NCBI GenBank assembly: GCA_035356615.1
Contig: DAOQSN010000002.1
Span: 197,654 to 261,653 of the forward strand
DNA from: JAKQDH01 sp029558835
GTDB lineage: Bacteria; Planctomycetota; Phycisphaerae; UBA1845
Reading direction: 5' to 3'
Length of the DNA stretch: 64,000 nucleotides
This document shows, piece after piece, positions 16,875 to 26,215 of this stretch (its first letter is position 1; each line of letters starts with the position of its first letter). The translations under genes were made by a program, and so were the position numbers. The notes beneath the pieces are model-generated. The model had not been told where the DNA came from. It did not search any database and was given only the letters and a program-made list of their open reading frames with translations.

Positions 16875-17632
16875 CGCGTACCCCGGGAAACGGCTGCGAC
16901 CCCGACCGCGGCGCGCCGCGTTCCGTCGGCTTCGCGGAACCGGGTCCGTGATGGGTCAGGCGGGATGCCTTCGGTCCCGAGGGGGCCGCGGAATGTCCCG
17001 ACGGCGTCGGGACGGGTGAAGTTCGCCATAGGCGAACGCAACCCGTGGTGATGTGCGCTCCAAAGGTATCCCGCCCCGGATGGGGCGGAGGAACACCGCG
17101 TCAATCCGCTGCGCTTGCGGCCTCCACCCCACCGGGGCGGGCTCATTCGCACGCGCGTTTCCCACGGGTTCCGTCCGGGCGCAGGTACGTGTCTAGTGGG
17201 TCAGTCCGGAGAGGGTGCCATGCTTTCCCGCGACCGCGGTCGCGGGTAAGCATGCCTCTGCGGACGCGGCACATGCCCACCCCCGCCTGCGGCGGGTGAG
17301 GGCATGGCACCCACGCCAAACAGGTACGGGCGTAGCGCCCGGACTGCACCCGTCCCGACGCGGTCGGGACGCTCCGATGCCCCCTCGGGGGCAAAACCCG
17401 GACCCGCCGGAACCGCCACGCCCCCGTCGAACCGCCCGGAACGCCAGCCGGTGTTGACCATCCCCCGCCCTCGCGTTAGGCTCCCCGCGCATCGGCGTGC
17501 CCGCCGGCCGGGGGTTTCGATCTCCCGGCCGGTACGTGGCGTGTTCGCCCGCGGACCGACAGAGGCGTCCTGCCCGAGGCGCGGCCCGCGAGGCGTGAGC
17601 GCTGCCAGGGGCGTGGCCCGCCGGCCCGACGC
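16875..17632. other. Intergenic region between dapB and tRNA-Phe
   Basis: 758 bases with no recognisable gene. It contains a family A element at 17185-17327 and GC-rich palindromic filler. Confidence 0.55.
17185..17327. repeat. Family A repeat, first module, copy at 17.2 kb
   Basis: Left end GTACGTGTCTAGTGG and right end ACGCCAAACAGGTAC. The interior has GGGTGCCATGC / GCATGGCACCC and the CCGCGACCGCGGTCGCGG hairpin, almost identical to 4585-4727. Confidence 0.7.
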
Positions 17633-17705
<73 letters not shown>

Positions 17706-17706
<1 letters not shown>

Positions 17707-18105
17707 TGAAGCCTGAAGCACTCTCAAGCAGTCGCGTCTTGCCGGACGGCCCCTCACCCAAGCTCGCACTTGCCGGGGAGCGTTGTATCTGAGTCGCTAC
17801 CGAGCCCGTTCGTGCTGTGCCCTAAGAGGTGGTCCAGGTACTGTGACAGTCCATTGTCGGGCAGCGGCCAAGCTGGGAGCCGCGGGAGGGAAGGTACGGA
17901 TGGACGTGCCGGGCAAGGTAGCCACAGAGGCGACTCGGGAATCGCTGGCGCTGTGCAGCGGGCTCAGGGGGGAGGGCTCCCGCTGCCGACCAACCCGTAC
18001 CCTGCGCGGGCGACCGGTCGATGCACGGCATCGCGGGTCCGTCTGATGCCGACGTCCTGCGGCTTGAGAGGCGGTTGGCGACGACGCTGTGAGGCGAGTC
18101 GAGTC
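17706..18105. other. Non-coding leader of the tRNA-flanked segment
   Basis: 400 bases after tRNA-Phe with no supported gene. Frames are open in places, but codon pattern and absence of a ribosome site argue against coding. No integrase or its remnant is seen. Confidence 0.4.
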
Positions 18106-18381
18106 ATGGCGAAATCGGATCCGGCACGGTTAAGCATCGAAGCGATGCTGGCTGCCCGAGGATGTCCGGCCCAGGTGGTGCGCGCCAGTCGGGGATACAC
18201 GTTTGTGTATGACGGCCGGGCGGTCGCGCGCGTCCGCCCGCGGGGTACGTGCTGGGAAGTCGCGTGGTGGAGCTACCGCGACACGTGGGAGCACATCGGC
18301 GACTTTGGCGGCGTGTTCTTCGGCACCATCGAAGAGGCCGTCGCGTACGTCCTCGACGACCCGATGGGGATCTTCTGGTGA
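18106..18381 (+). CDS. Small unknown protein in tRNA-flanked segment
   Basis: 91 residues from an ATG at 18106. The sequence is compact and well folded in appearance: a short N-terminal helix (IEAMLAARGCP), beta strands around YTFVYDGRAVARVRPRG and CWEVAWWSYRDTWEHIGDF, and an acidic C-terminal helix (IEEAVAYVLDDPMG). No signal peptide or membrane segment. I do not recognise the family. It is upstream of the MNT-HEPN pair on the same strand, separated by about 176 bases, and lies between the two tRNA-Phe-derived repeats, so it may be cargo of the same mobile segment. The C-terminal half reads like a real protein; the start could be later. Confidence 0.5.
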   Translation: MAKSDPARLSIEAMLAARGCPAQVVRASRGYTFVYDGRAVARVRPRGTCWEVAWWSYRDTWEHIGDFGGVFFGTIEEAVAYVLDDPMGIFW

Positions 18382-18557
18382 CGAGCGGCGCGCCGCGAAG
18401 TCGTCCTGCCTGGCCCGCTCCACCCCGGCTCCTGCGGACAACCAACTGCCCCGATCCCGATGCGTTCGCGCCGGCGTCCGGGCGGCTCTTGGTGGAAGCC
18501 CCGTCAAACCCTTATACTGCGTTCCAACGGTGGTACCGGAGACGCGGAGGACCGGCT

Positions 18558-18878
18558 ATGCAGGGCGATGATCTGCTGAAGAAGGCTCTGACCTTGCTGT
18601 TTGACGCGCTGCCGCCGGGTTCGCAAGTCATCCTGTTCGGCTCGCGGGCCCGCGGAGAGGCGCGGCCCGACGGCGACTTCGACTTCCTGGTAGTCGAGCA
18701 GCAAGTGCAGGATCGCTTCGCGGAGATGGTGCGGCTCTCGGCTCTGCTGGGAGCGGCCCTGATTCCGGCGGACGTTGTCGTCGTCAGCCGCGCGTCGTTC
18801 GAGCGGTGGCGCGACGAGCCGAACACCCTGGCGGGACGGGTAGCCAAGGAGGGCAGAGTCTATGAGTCTGCGGCTTGA
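18558..18878 (+). CDS. MNT-type nucleotidyltransferase (MntA-like antitoxin)
   Basis: 106 residues. Minimal nucleotidyltransferase with the polymerase-beta signature GS-x10-D-x-D: FGSRARGEARPDGDFDF, followed by LVV. The C-terminal part (LIPADVVVVSRASFERW) completes the compact fold. In characterised MNT-HEPN modules the MNT protein transfers AMP onto the HEPN partner and neutralises it. It overlaps the following HEPN gene by 17 bases, a tight operon. Start at 18558 is the first ATG after an in-frame GGAGGACC sequence. It lies between two tRNA-Phe repeats, consistent with carriage on a mobile segment. Confidence 0.85.
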   Translation: MQGDDLLKKALTLLFDALPPGSQVILFGSRARGEARPDGDFDFLVVEQQVQDRFAEMVRLSALLGAALIPADVVVVSRASFERWRDEPNTLAGRVAKEGRVYESAA

Positions 18879-19269
18879 GAATGCCCGGCGTCTGCTGGCC
18901 AGGGCCCGCGACGACGCCTACATCCTGACGCGGCTGGCGACTGACCCGTCCGCCCCGGATTGGCCCCTGGGTTTTCATGCCCAACAGGCGGTCGAGAAAG
19001 CACTCAAGGCGGTCCTGGCGGCCCGGGGAGTGGAGTATCCGCTGACGCACAACCTGGCCATGCTGGTAGCCAAGCTCGCTCAACACGGCGTGCCCACGCC
19101 ACCGAACGCTGAAACGTTGTCACGGTTGACGCCCTTCGGGGTGGCGCTGCGCTATGACGACTTGGGGGAGGCAGAGCACGTCGAACTGGATCGGGAGTGG
19201 GTGGCGGGCTGCGTAACCCGGACGCTCACGTGGGCCGAGGCAACGCTCGCCGCCAGCGACGAGTCATGA
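18862..19269 (+). CDS. HEPN-domain protein (HepT-like partner)
   Basis: 135 residues, all helical in character. Typical HEPN stretches are ARRLLARARDDAYIL, the conserved helix GFHAQQAVEKALKAVL, EYPLTHNLAMLVAKL and the late FGVALRYDD motif found in this family. In MNT-HEPN modules the HEPN protein is an RNA-targeting toxin or an NTase substrate-binding partner. I do not see a canonical R-x4-H ribonuclease motif, so catalytic toxicity is not proven by sequence. It starts inside the 3' end of the MNT gene. It ends 68 bases before the right-hand tRNA-Phe repeat. Confidence 0.82.
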   Translation: MSLRLENARRLLARARDDAYILTRLATDPSAPDWPLGFHAQQAVEKALKAVLAARGVEYPLTHNLAMLVAKLAQHGVPTPPNAETLSRLTPFGVALRYDDLGEAEHVELDREWVAGCVTRTLTWAEATLAASDES

Positions 19270-19337
19270 GCGGCATGACATCTCGCCCGTTGGTTCGGAA
19301 AAGTGAGCCGTGCGCGTACCTTTCGTCATCGACAATC

Positions 19338-19394
<57 letters not shown>

Positions 19395-19579
19395 TTCGCA
19401 ATTCGCCGCGTTTTCCGCGAAGAGGCTTCGCAGGCAGAGGACGCAAGAGAGCCCTGCCCATTCTCGGGCGAGAGGGCAGGGTGTGTGGGGGATCCCGCTG
19501 CTGGGATTCGACTTGTCCGCTGAATGAACCGCACTCGGGGTTGCGCCCGACGAGCCGCGGTGCGCCGGCGGCTGCGCCA

Positions 19580-20197
19580 GCGTCGAGGCGGGACGATGGC
19601 GCGCGGGTACGCATCGACCGCTGCCTGATCGACGCGAACTGGGGGCAGTCCAGCGATGTGGTGTACCAGTTCTGCCGGCAGAGCAAGTTCGCCGGTGTGG
19701 TGCTGCCCAGCCACGGGCGGTACGTCGGGGCGTCGAGCATTCCGTTTGCCGACTACAAGCACAAGCGCGGTGACCGCGTCGGCCTGAACTGGCGGATTCC
19801 GGTGGTGACGGGCAGACGCAGCGTGCGCCACGTCGTGTTCGACACGAACTACTGGAAGAGCTTCGTACACGCGCGGCTCGCCGTGCCGATGGGTGACCCA
19901 GGCTGCCTGTCGCTGTTCACTCACGCGGCTGCTGGCGGCAAGCGCAACCTGGACCACCACCGCCTCCTGGCCGAGCACCTCACCAGTGAGTATCGCGTCA
20001 AGACCGCAGGCCGCGGCCGCACGGTGGACGAGTGGAAGCTGCGTGTTGACGGTCTCGACAACCACTGGCTGGACTGTCTGGTCGGCTGTGCCGTGGCCGC
20101 GTCGATGGCCGGCGCCGCGCCCCCGGGACTGGTGGGTGACAAGCCGAGGCCGCAGTCACGTATGAGGTTATCCGAGCTGCAGAGGGCAAACCGATGA
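19580..20197 (+). pseudogene. Phage terminase large subunit (GpA-like), C-terminal remnant
   Basis: About 205 codons matching the nuclease half of GpA-type large terminases: RIDRCLIDANWGQSSDVVYQ, GVVLPSHGRYVGAS, HVVFDTNYWKSFVHARL, and the tail GLDNHWLDCLVGCAVAAS. A full terminase is roughly 550-650 residues, and its N-terminal ATPase half is absent. The frame runs back to the truncated tRNA without an identifiable start. The protein would cut concatemeric phage DNA during packaging. The stop overlaps the next small gene by four bases (ATGA), as in intact phage modules, so the fragment keeps its original downstream junction. Confidence 0.75.
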
Positions 20198-20382
20198 CGC
20201 GGCCGGCCGGCTCAGATCAGCCCGCCTCCTCCCCGGACCGTGGCCTGCGCTGCCCCGCCTGCGGCTGCGGGCACTTCCACGTCCTCTACACCCGCCGCGC
20301 CTGGGGTAACCGCATCATCCGCCGGCGAGAGTGCCGCCATTGCGGCAGGCGCATGACCACCACCGAACGGCAGACCGGGTAG
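20194..20382 (+). CDS. Small phage zinc-ribbon protein
   Basis: 62 residues with two CxxC-type knuckles, CPACGCGHFHVLY and CRHCGRRMTTTER, forming one zinc ribbon like that of NrdR-type regulators. It overlaps the terminase remnant stop by four bases and is presumably part of the same decayed prophage module. The gene itself is intact. Its role in the phage is unknown; binding of DNA or RNA is a reasonable guess from the fold. Confidence 0.7.
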   Translation: MTRPAGSDQPASSPDRGLRCPACGCGHFHVLYTRRAWGNRIIRRRECRHCGRRMTTTERQTG

Positions 20383-20496
20383 GTGGGCGACTCAGAGCGC
20401 GATCACTGCTGCGCGTGCCGCCATTCACTGGGCGTCGACCGTGGCTTCAGTTGTTCCTCGCCATTGGCTCTATGCGTCGCTCCGCTTCGTGTTGGT

Positions 20497-22803
20497 TCAC
20501 TCTGGCGACCCGGTGAAAGCCGCGCTGAACTCCGCGAAGTCGCCCAGATCGACGTCGAGGTCGCCGTCCAGGTCGGCCTGCGCGAAATAATCCGGATCGC
20601 AACCGGGCGGCAGGATCGTTACGCTGGGCCCGCCCATACAGGGCACAAAGATCGCAACGTCATCAATGTCTACATCACCGTCGCCGTCGAGGTCGCCGGG
20701 CCCACCGCAAGCCCAGCGCGCCCAGTAGTATGAAGTGTACCCGCCGGCCGTCGCGAACCAGCCCCCCGCGATGAGTTGGCCATTGTAGACCGTCAGGGCG
20801 TATACATCGCCGCTCATTCCCGACCCCAGCGGGCACCAAGCGCTGCCGTCCCAGCGGGCGATGTAATCGCACGAGACGCCGCCAGCGGTCCTGAACTCCC
20901 CCCCAGCGATCAACTCGCCGCCGAAAACCGTCAGGGCATACACCGATGTGTAACTATAGCCCATCCCCGATCCTAGGGGTTGCCAAGTGCTCCCGTTCCA
21001 GCGCGCGATGGACCTGCACGTCACGCCGCCAGCGCTCGTGAACTCGCCCCCCGCGATCAAGTCGCCGCTGTAGACAGTCAGGGCGCGTACCGGATAGTTC
21101 ATCCCCGACCCCAACGACGCCCAGGCGTTTCCGTCCCAGCGGGCGATCCTGTTGCACCACGCGCCGCCGGCGGTCGTGAACTCGCCACCCGCGATGAGTT
21201 CGCCATTGTAGACCGTCAGGGCGTATACATCGCCGCTCATTCCCGACCCCAGCGGGCACCAAGCGCTGCCATCCCAGCGGGCGATGCGGTCGCAGGGCGT
21301 GCCACCGGCCCAGGTGAACTCGCCACCCGCGATCAACTCGCGGTTGTAAACCGTGAGGGCGGACACCGGGTAGTCCATCCCCCACCCTGCCGGCCGCCAA
21401 GCGTTGCCATCCCAGCGGGCGACACGGTTGCATTCCACGCCACCGGCGATTGTGAACCAGCCGCCCGCAATCAGCTCACCGTCATAGGACGTCAGCGTGG
21501 CGACCCAGTCGTTCATCCCCGACCCCAGCGGGTGCCAGGCGCCGCCGTTCCAGCGCCCGATGTAGTTGCACTCCACGCCGCCGGCGGTCGTGAACTGGCC
21601 CCCCGCGACCAGCTCGCCGCTGTAGACCGTCACGGCGTTCGCCGGGCCACTGATCCCCGATCCCAGCGGGTGCCAGGCGCTGCCATCCCAGCGCGCGATA
21701 CAATAACACTCCACGTAGCCGGCGGTCGTGAACCCGCCCCCCGCGATCAGCTCGCCATTGTAGACCGTCAGGACCTCCACCCGACCATCCACCCCCGACC
21801 CCAGCGGCTGCCAGGCGCCGCCGTCCCAGCGAGCGATGCCGTTGCACTCCACGCCGCCGGCGAGCGTGAAATCGCCTCCCGCGATCAGCTCGCCATTGTA
21901 GACCGTCAGGGTGTACACGAACGAAGAAAAGTGAGGAGGGTCCATCCCCGACCCCAATGGCTGCCAGGTGCTACCGTCCCACCGGGCGATGTGCTTGCAT
22001 TCCACGCCGCCCGCAGTCGTGAAACCGCCCCCCGCGATCAGCTCGCCGTTGAAGTCTGTCACGGCGAACACGCCTGGGTTGTAACCACCGCTCATTCCCG
22101 CCCCCAGCGCATGCCAGGCGTTTCCGTCCCAGCGAGCGATCCGGTCGCACGACACGCCGCCGCCGGCCTCTGTGAACCAGCCTCCAGCGATCAGCTCGTC
22201 GTTGTAGACGGTCAGGGCTTCCACTAGGCCGTTCACTTGCCACGGGAGCGCTTGCCAGTCGCTCCCGTTCCAGCGGGCGATGCAGTTGCACGGCACGCCG
22301 CCTGCAGTCGTGAAACCACCCCCCGCGATCAGCTCGCCATTGTAGACCGTCAGGGCGTACACCGAGCCGTCCATCCCCGACCCCAGCGGCTGCCACGTAC
22401 TGCCATCCCAACGGGCGATGCCGTTGCACTCCATGCCGCCGGCGTACCAGAACCCTCCCCCCGCGATCAGTTCGCCGTTGTAGACCGTGAGGGCGGACAC
22501 GTGCGGGTAGTAACTATCGCCGCCCATCCCTGCCCCCAGCGGCTGCCAGGCGCTGCCGTCCCACGCGGCGATGCTGTTGGCGAGAACGTCGCCGGCAAGT
22601 GTGAACTCCCCACCGACAATGAGGAGCTCGGGTTGCGGCCCCGGCCCATCGGAATCCCACGTGGTCGTGGCGAATACGATGCCGTCGGTCCCTGGCATGC
22701 CCGCGCCCGGCAGCCAGTCACAGTCCTGGGCGTGCGCCACAGGCGCCTCGCCCAATAGGCAGGCCGCCGCGGCCATTGCTGCGATCGTCTTCAAGCGGTT
22801 CAT
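20497..22803 (-). CDS. Secreted double beta-propeller/dockerin protein, paralogue 1
   Basis: 768 residues from an ATG at 22803 (a TTG lies two codons upstream); CTGGAG precedes it. Signal peptide ends near residue 26 (APVAHAQ). The body has 13 clear repeats of 46-51 residues with consensus IARWDGSAWQPLGSGM, a variable turn, ALTVYNGELIAGGxFTTAGGVxC, plus a divergent N-terminal repeat (PELLIVGGEFTLAGDVLANS). Fourteen blades would make two seven-bladed propellers. Almost every repeat ends with one cysteine. After the last blade come two dockerin-like calcium loops (DLDGDGDVDIDD and DLDGDLDVDLGD). The protein is probably anchored or assembled outside the cell; its ligand is unknown. The neighbour at 22897 is a full-length paralogue. 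Confidence 0.8.
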   Translation of the reverse strand: MNRLKTIAAMAAAACLLGEAPVAHAQDCDWLPGAGMPGTDGIVFATTTWDSDGPGPQPELLIVGGEFTLAGDVLANSIAAWDGSAWQPLGAGMGGDSYYPHVSALTVYNGELIAGGGFWYAGGMECNGIARWDGSTWQPLGSGMDGSVYALTVYNGELIAGGGFTTAGGVPCNCIARWNGSDWQALPWQVNGLVEALTVYNDELIAGGWFTEAGGGVSCDRIARWDGNAWHALGAGMSGGYNPGVFAVTDFNGELIAGGGFTTAGGVECKHIARWDGSTWQPLGSGMDPPHFSSFVYTLTVYNGELIAGGDFTLAGGVECNGIARWDGGAWQPLGSGVDGRVEVLTVYNGELIAGGGFTTAGYVECYCIARWDGSAWHPLGSGISGPANAVTVYSGELVAGGQFTTAGGVECNYIGRWNGGAWHPLGSGMNDWVATLTSYDGELIAGGWFTIAGGVECNRVARWDGNAWRPAGWGMDYPVSALTVYNRELIAGGEFTWAGGTPCDRIARWDGSAWCPLGSGMSGDVYALTVYNGELIAGGEFTTAGGAWCNRIARWDGNAWASLGSGMNYPVRALTVYSGDLIAGGEFTSAGGVTCRSIARWNGSTWQPLGSGMGYSYTSVYALTVFGGELIAGGEFRTAGGVSCDYIARWDGSAWCPLGSGMSGDVYALTVYNGQLIAGGWFATAGGYTSYYWARWACGGPGDLDGDGDVDIDDVAIFVPCMGGPSVTILPPGCDPDYFAQADLDGDLDVDLGDFAEFSAAFTGSPE

Positions 22804-22896
22804 GATCAAACTCCAGACCTGAATGAGTACGCCCTTGACGCTTGCGCGCCCGCAGCGTGCCGCCCTTCGATCCCCGCTAAGCTCCCTGCAAACGTC

Positions 22897-25239
22897 CTAC
22901 AAATCACCTGTAAACGCGCCTTGGAAGAGCGCGAAATCAGCCAGATCAACGTCTAGGTCACCGTCCAGGTCGGCCTGCGCGAAATAATCCAGATCGCAGC
23001 CCGGCGGCGGGGTGGTCACGTCGGGCCCGGCCAGGCAGGGAGCGAAGATCGTCAAGTCGTCGATATCCACGTCCCCGTCGCCGTCGAGGTCGCCGGGTCC
23101 CCCGCAAGCCCAGCGGGCCCAGAAGCAAGAAACGTAGCCGCCGGCGGTTGTGAAATAGCCCCCCGCGATCACGTCGCCGCGGTAGACCGTGAGAGCGTCC
23201 ACAGCCGAAACCACATGACCACCGCTAATGCCAGATCCCAACGGCTGCCACGCGTTCCCGTTCCAGCGTGCGAGGGAGTTGCATGTCACGCCGCTGGCGG
23301 TTGTGAAGAATCCCCCCGCGACCAACTCGCCGTGGCAGACCCTCAGGGTCTCCACCCAGTTGTTCATGCCCCACCCCAGCGCCTGCCAAGTGCTCCCGTC
23401 CCAGCGAGCGGTGCGGTTGCAGGTGACGCCGCCGGCGGTCGTGAACCAGCCCCCCGCGATCAGCTCGCCGTTGTAGACCGTCAGGGCGGAAACGCGCGTG
23501 AAATTACCACCGCTCATGCCCGATCCCAGCGGGTGCCAGGCGCTGCCGTCCCAGCGGGCGATGCGGTTGCAGGTGACGCCGCCGGCGGTCGTGAAATCGC
23601 CTCCCGCGATCAGCTCGCCGTTGTAGACCGTCAGAGCCAATACGGTTGGGTAATCACCGCCGATCCCCGACCCAAGCGGCTGCCAGGCGCCGCCGTCCCA
23701 GCGGGCGATGGAGTAACACTCCACGCCGCCAGCGGTCGTGAAAGAGCCCCCCGCGATCAGCTCGCCGTTGTAGACCGTCAGGGCCTCCACAAACGAGTCC
23801 ATCCCCGACCCCAGCGGCTGCCAGGCGCTGCCGTTCCAACGAGCTATGTTGTTGCATTCCACGCCGCCAGCGGTTGTAAACCAGCCCCCCGCAATCAACT
23901 CATCGTTGTAGGCAGCCAGGGCGGACACGTCCGGATAAGTACCGTCCATTCCCGACCCCAGCGGCCGCCAGGCGCTGCCGTTCCACCGGGCGATCCTGTC
24001 GCACGGCACGCCGCCGGCAGTGTCGAAGTAGCCCCCCGCAATCAACTCGTCCTTGTAGACCGTCAAGGCGCGCACGGTGCTATCCATACCTGCCCCCAGC
24101 GGCCGCCATACGCTCCCGTTCCAGCAGGCGATGTTATTGCATACCACGCCGGCGGAGCTGTAGAAATCGCCCCCCGCGACGAGCTCGCCGCCATACAGCG
24201 TGAAGGTGTACACTCCTGAGTAACTACCGCTCATTCCCGACCCCAGCGGTTGCCAGGCACTGCCATCCCAGCGGGCGATGTGGTTGCACGTCGCGCCGCC
24301 GGCAATCGTAAATGAACCTCCGGCGATGAGATCGCCGTCGTACATCGTCAGGGCGAGCACGCGCGTGTAGTCACCACCGCCCATTCCCGACGCCAGCGGC
24401 TGCCAAGCGTTGCCGTTCCAGCGGGCGATGTGGTAGCAGGTCACGCCGCCAGCGGCCGTGAACCAGCCTCCCGCGATCAGCTCGCCGTTGTACACCGTCA
24501 TGGCGTACACGGATGGGAGGGCAACACCACTCATCCCAGACCCCAGCGGGTACCAATCCTTGCCGTCCCAACGGACGACACAGTTGCAGATCGCGCCGGC
24601 GGCCGAGAAAGCGCCCCCCGCGATGAGCTCGCCGTTGTAGACGGCCAGGGCGCGCACGGCCGCGGTGTTATAATCGCTCTGCGTCCCGTACCCCAGCGGC
24701 TCCCAAGCGCTTCCGTCCCAGCACGCGATGTTGTTGCACCTCACGCCGCCAGCGGTCGTAAAATCGCCGCCCGCTATCAGCTTCCCGTTGTGGACCGCCA
24801 GGGCGAACACGTCATGGCTCATTCCGAGCCCCAGCGGGTGCCAGGCGCTACCGTTCCAGCGGGCGATGCGCTTGCACGCTATGCCGCCGGCAGTCGTGAA
24901 CCAGCCCCCTGCGATCAGCTCGCCGTTGAAGACCGTCAGGGCGGACACGCCGCCGTCCATCCCGGCCCCGAGCGGCTCCCAAGCGCTGCCATCCCATGCG
25001 GCGATGTTGTTGGCGAGCACATCGCCCGTAACCGCAAACTCGCCACCCACAACAAGCAGCTCCGGCTGTGGGCCCGGGCCATCGGGATCCCACGTAGTGG
25101 TGGCAAACACGGGACTGTCGATTCCCGGCATGCCCTCGCCCGGCAACCAGTGGCAGTCCTGGGCCACCGCCGGAGTCGCGCTCGCCGCCGCAAAGGCCGC
25201 AAGGGTCAGCGCCGCGATGACGCTGCCCCGAATGTACAT
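22897..25239 (-). CDS. Secreted double beta-propeller/dockerin protein, paralogue 2
   Basis: 780 residues from the ATG at 25239; a GTG 14 codons earlier is an alternative start. Signal peptide MYIRGSVIAALTLAAFAAAS ends at PAVAQ. As in the neighbour, 13 clear repeats (IARWNGSAWQPLGSGM, ALTVYNGELIAGG, FTTAGGVxC) follow one divergent blade (PELLVVGGEFAVTGDVLANN), giving 14. The C-terminus is again a dockerin-like pair (DLDGDGDVDIDD, DLDGDLDVDLAD). The order of variable turns differs from paralogue 1, so the duplication is not recent or has been reshuffled by recombination among repeats. The two genes are tandem on the minus strand, 93 bases apart, and probably co-expressed. Confidence 0.8.
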   Translation of the reverse strand: MYIRGSVIAALTLAAFAAASATPAVAQDCHWLPGEGMPGIDSPVFATTTWDPDGPGPQPELLVVGGEFAVTGDVLANNIAAWDGSAWEPLGAGMDGGVSALTVFNGELIAGGWFTTAGGIACKRIARWNGSAWHPLGLGMSHDVFALAVHNGKLIAGGDFTTAGGVRCNNIACWDGSAWEPLGYGTQSDYNTAAVRALAVYNGELIAGGAFSAAGAICNCVVRWDGKDWYPLGSGMSGVALPSVYAMTVYNGELIAGGWFTAAGGVTCYHIARWNGNAWQPLASGMGGGDYTRVLALTMYDGDLIAGGSFTIAGGATCNHIARWDGSAWQPLGSGMSGSYSGVYTFTLYGGELVAGGDFYSSAGVVCNNIACWNGSVWRPLGAGMDSTVRALTVYKDELIAGGYFDTAGGVPCDRIARWNGSAWRPLGSGMDGTYPDVSALAAYNDELIAGGWFTTAGGVECNNIARWNGSAWQPLGSGMDSFVEALTVYNGELIAGGSFTTAGGVECYSIARWDGGAWQPLGSGIGGDYPTVLALTVYNGELIAGGDFTTAGGVTCNRIARWDGSAWHPLGSGMSGGNFTRVSALTVYNGELIAGGWFTTAGGVTCNRTARWDGSTWQALGWGMNNWVETLRVCHGELVAGGFFTTASGVTCNSLARWNGNAWQPLGSGISGGHVVSAVDALTVYRGDVIAGGYFTTAGGYVSCFWARWACGGPGDLDGDGDVDIDDLTIFAPCLAGPDVTTPPPGCDLDYFAQADLDGDLDVDLADFALFQGAFTGDL

Positions 25240-25568
25240 GCGGTGCACGACTCGCCGATCAGCAATGTTCTGGGCAAACACTTGCGTGCCTCCTAACGGA
25301 TGGGGCTGCTCTCCCCGATCTCAGCGTGCGGTTCGATTCAGTTAAGGTGCTGCACCGTGACCTTCGCCGGGCCACGGACGCTGACGCGCTGGCGCAGCAC
25401 AACCGAAAGTACGCTCTCCGGCAAACGTCATAGCATCATGCTAACAAGACGGACCAGTTGGTTCAATAACTAACCTTTGGGATTCAGTCGCACTGCAACA
25501 GCCCGATCTCTGGAGCCGCGGGGCCTTCTTCAGGTGATAACTGTGGGGTCGGCAGCCTCCGGCTGTAC
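25240..25568. other. Upstream region of the propeller gene pair
   Basis: About 330 bases without a recognised gene, less GC-rich than average around 25430-25470. It should hold the promoter of the minus-strand propeller pair; no consensus boxes stood out. Confidence 0.35.
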
Positions 25569-25829
25569 ATGGCCAGCCGCAGACGTGTGGAACGCCTTCG
25601 CGCACGGTCACTCCATCATGCAACGAGACTCCGCCAGGGTCGAAGGCGTCGCGCTGGTGACTACTATCGCCAGCGCATTACCGGTAGCGTTCGCCGCAAG
25701 GGCGACCCGGCCCGCGGTGCACGTCCTTGCCGCACGCGAGCGGCGGTATCGCCGGCGCGCATGTCTACCCGTGTAACGTTCTCTGCCACATCCCCGCAGG
25801 AACAACCAACTACGGATTCGACCGCGTAA
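25569..25829 (+). CDS. Possible small Arg-rich phage-remnant protein
   Basis: 86 codons from ATG at 25569, beginning MASRRRVERLRARSL and containing RLRQGRRRRAGDYYRQRITG, then decaying into low-complexity sequence. The ordered N-terminal half could be a small basic phage protein, and the position just before a phage-type tRNA and a phage-type 64-residue gene supports this. No ribosome site is seen and the C-terminal part looks degraded. Low confidence. Confidence 0.25.
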   Translation: MASRRRVERLRARSLHHATRLRQGRRRRAGDYYRQRITGSVRRKGDPARGARPCRTRAAVSPARMSTRVTFSATSPQEQPTTDSTA

Positions 25830-25869
25830 ATAACCAATAGGCGGGCGCTCGGCGTGCGTCCGCCGGTTG

Positions 25870-25940
25870 GGCGGGATGGTGTAACGGCAACATGCCGGTC
25901 TCATGCGCCGGAGCCGCGGGTTCGAGTCCCGCTCCCGCAA
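25870..25940 (+). tRNA. tRNA-Met-like (CAT) in phage remnant
   Basis: 71-base cloverleaf. The acceptor GGCGGGA pairs with TCCCGC, leaving a G1-A72 mismatch. The D arm is short, the anticodon stem CCGGT/GCCGG encloses loop CTCATGC with anticodon CAT, and the T arm is GCGGG-TTCGAGT-CCCGC. CCA is not encoded. The short D arm and neighbouring phage genes suggest a phage-carried tRNA rather than the chromosomal Met tRNA. Whether it is charged is unknown because of the mismatch. Confidence 0.7.
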
Positions 25941-26011
25941 GTGGGTGAAGCCGCCGTGCTGGGCGTGGACAGCGTGCCCGCCAGCACCGGCGTAGCTCGC
26001 AGGGGGTGGTT

Positions 26012-26206
26012 ATGGCTGAGACGGTCCAGGACGCCATCCGTGAGAACGCCCAGGGGCCCAAGCGGGCGCAGGGCGACTCGGGCAGTGTCGAGCAGCATGC
26101 GCTCACCGAGCAGATCGAAGCGGATCGCTACCTGGCGTCGAAGCAGGCGGCGAAGAAGGGCCTGGGTGTGCGGATGACGAAGGTGGTCCCGCCGGGGGCA
26201 GCGTGA
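26012..26206 (+). CDS. Small phage-type protein upstream of a portal position
   Basis: 64 residues: MAETVQDAIRENAQGPKRAQ, then GDSGSVEQHALTEQIEADRYLASKQ split over two helices, ending KVVPPGAA. Purines (AGGGGGTGG) precede the ATG. It resembles the small conserved protein that lies between terminase and portal genes in prophages of related bacteria, from memory of such clusters rather than a search. Intact, but the downstream portal is not. Confidence 0.6.
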   Translation: MAETVQDAIRENAQGPKRAQGDSGSVEQHALTEQIEADRYLASKQAAKKGLGVRMTKVVPPGAA

Positions 26207-26215
26207 GGGGAGTTG

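Noticed and set aside
20980..24219. Long plus-strand frames with regular repeats opposite the propeller genes
   Set aside because: They repeat only because the propeller repeats do; no signal peptide or domain, while the minus strand has signal peptide and dockerin tail.
20497..25239. Possible CRISPR-like array
   Set aside because: The regular ~140-base periodicity is from coding repeats with conserved reading frame, not short direct repeats with unique spacers.
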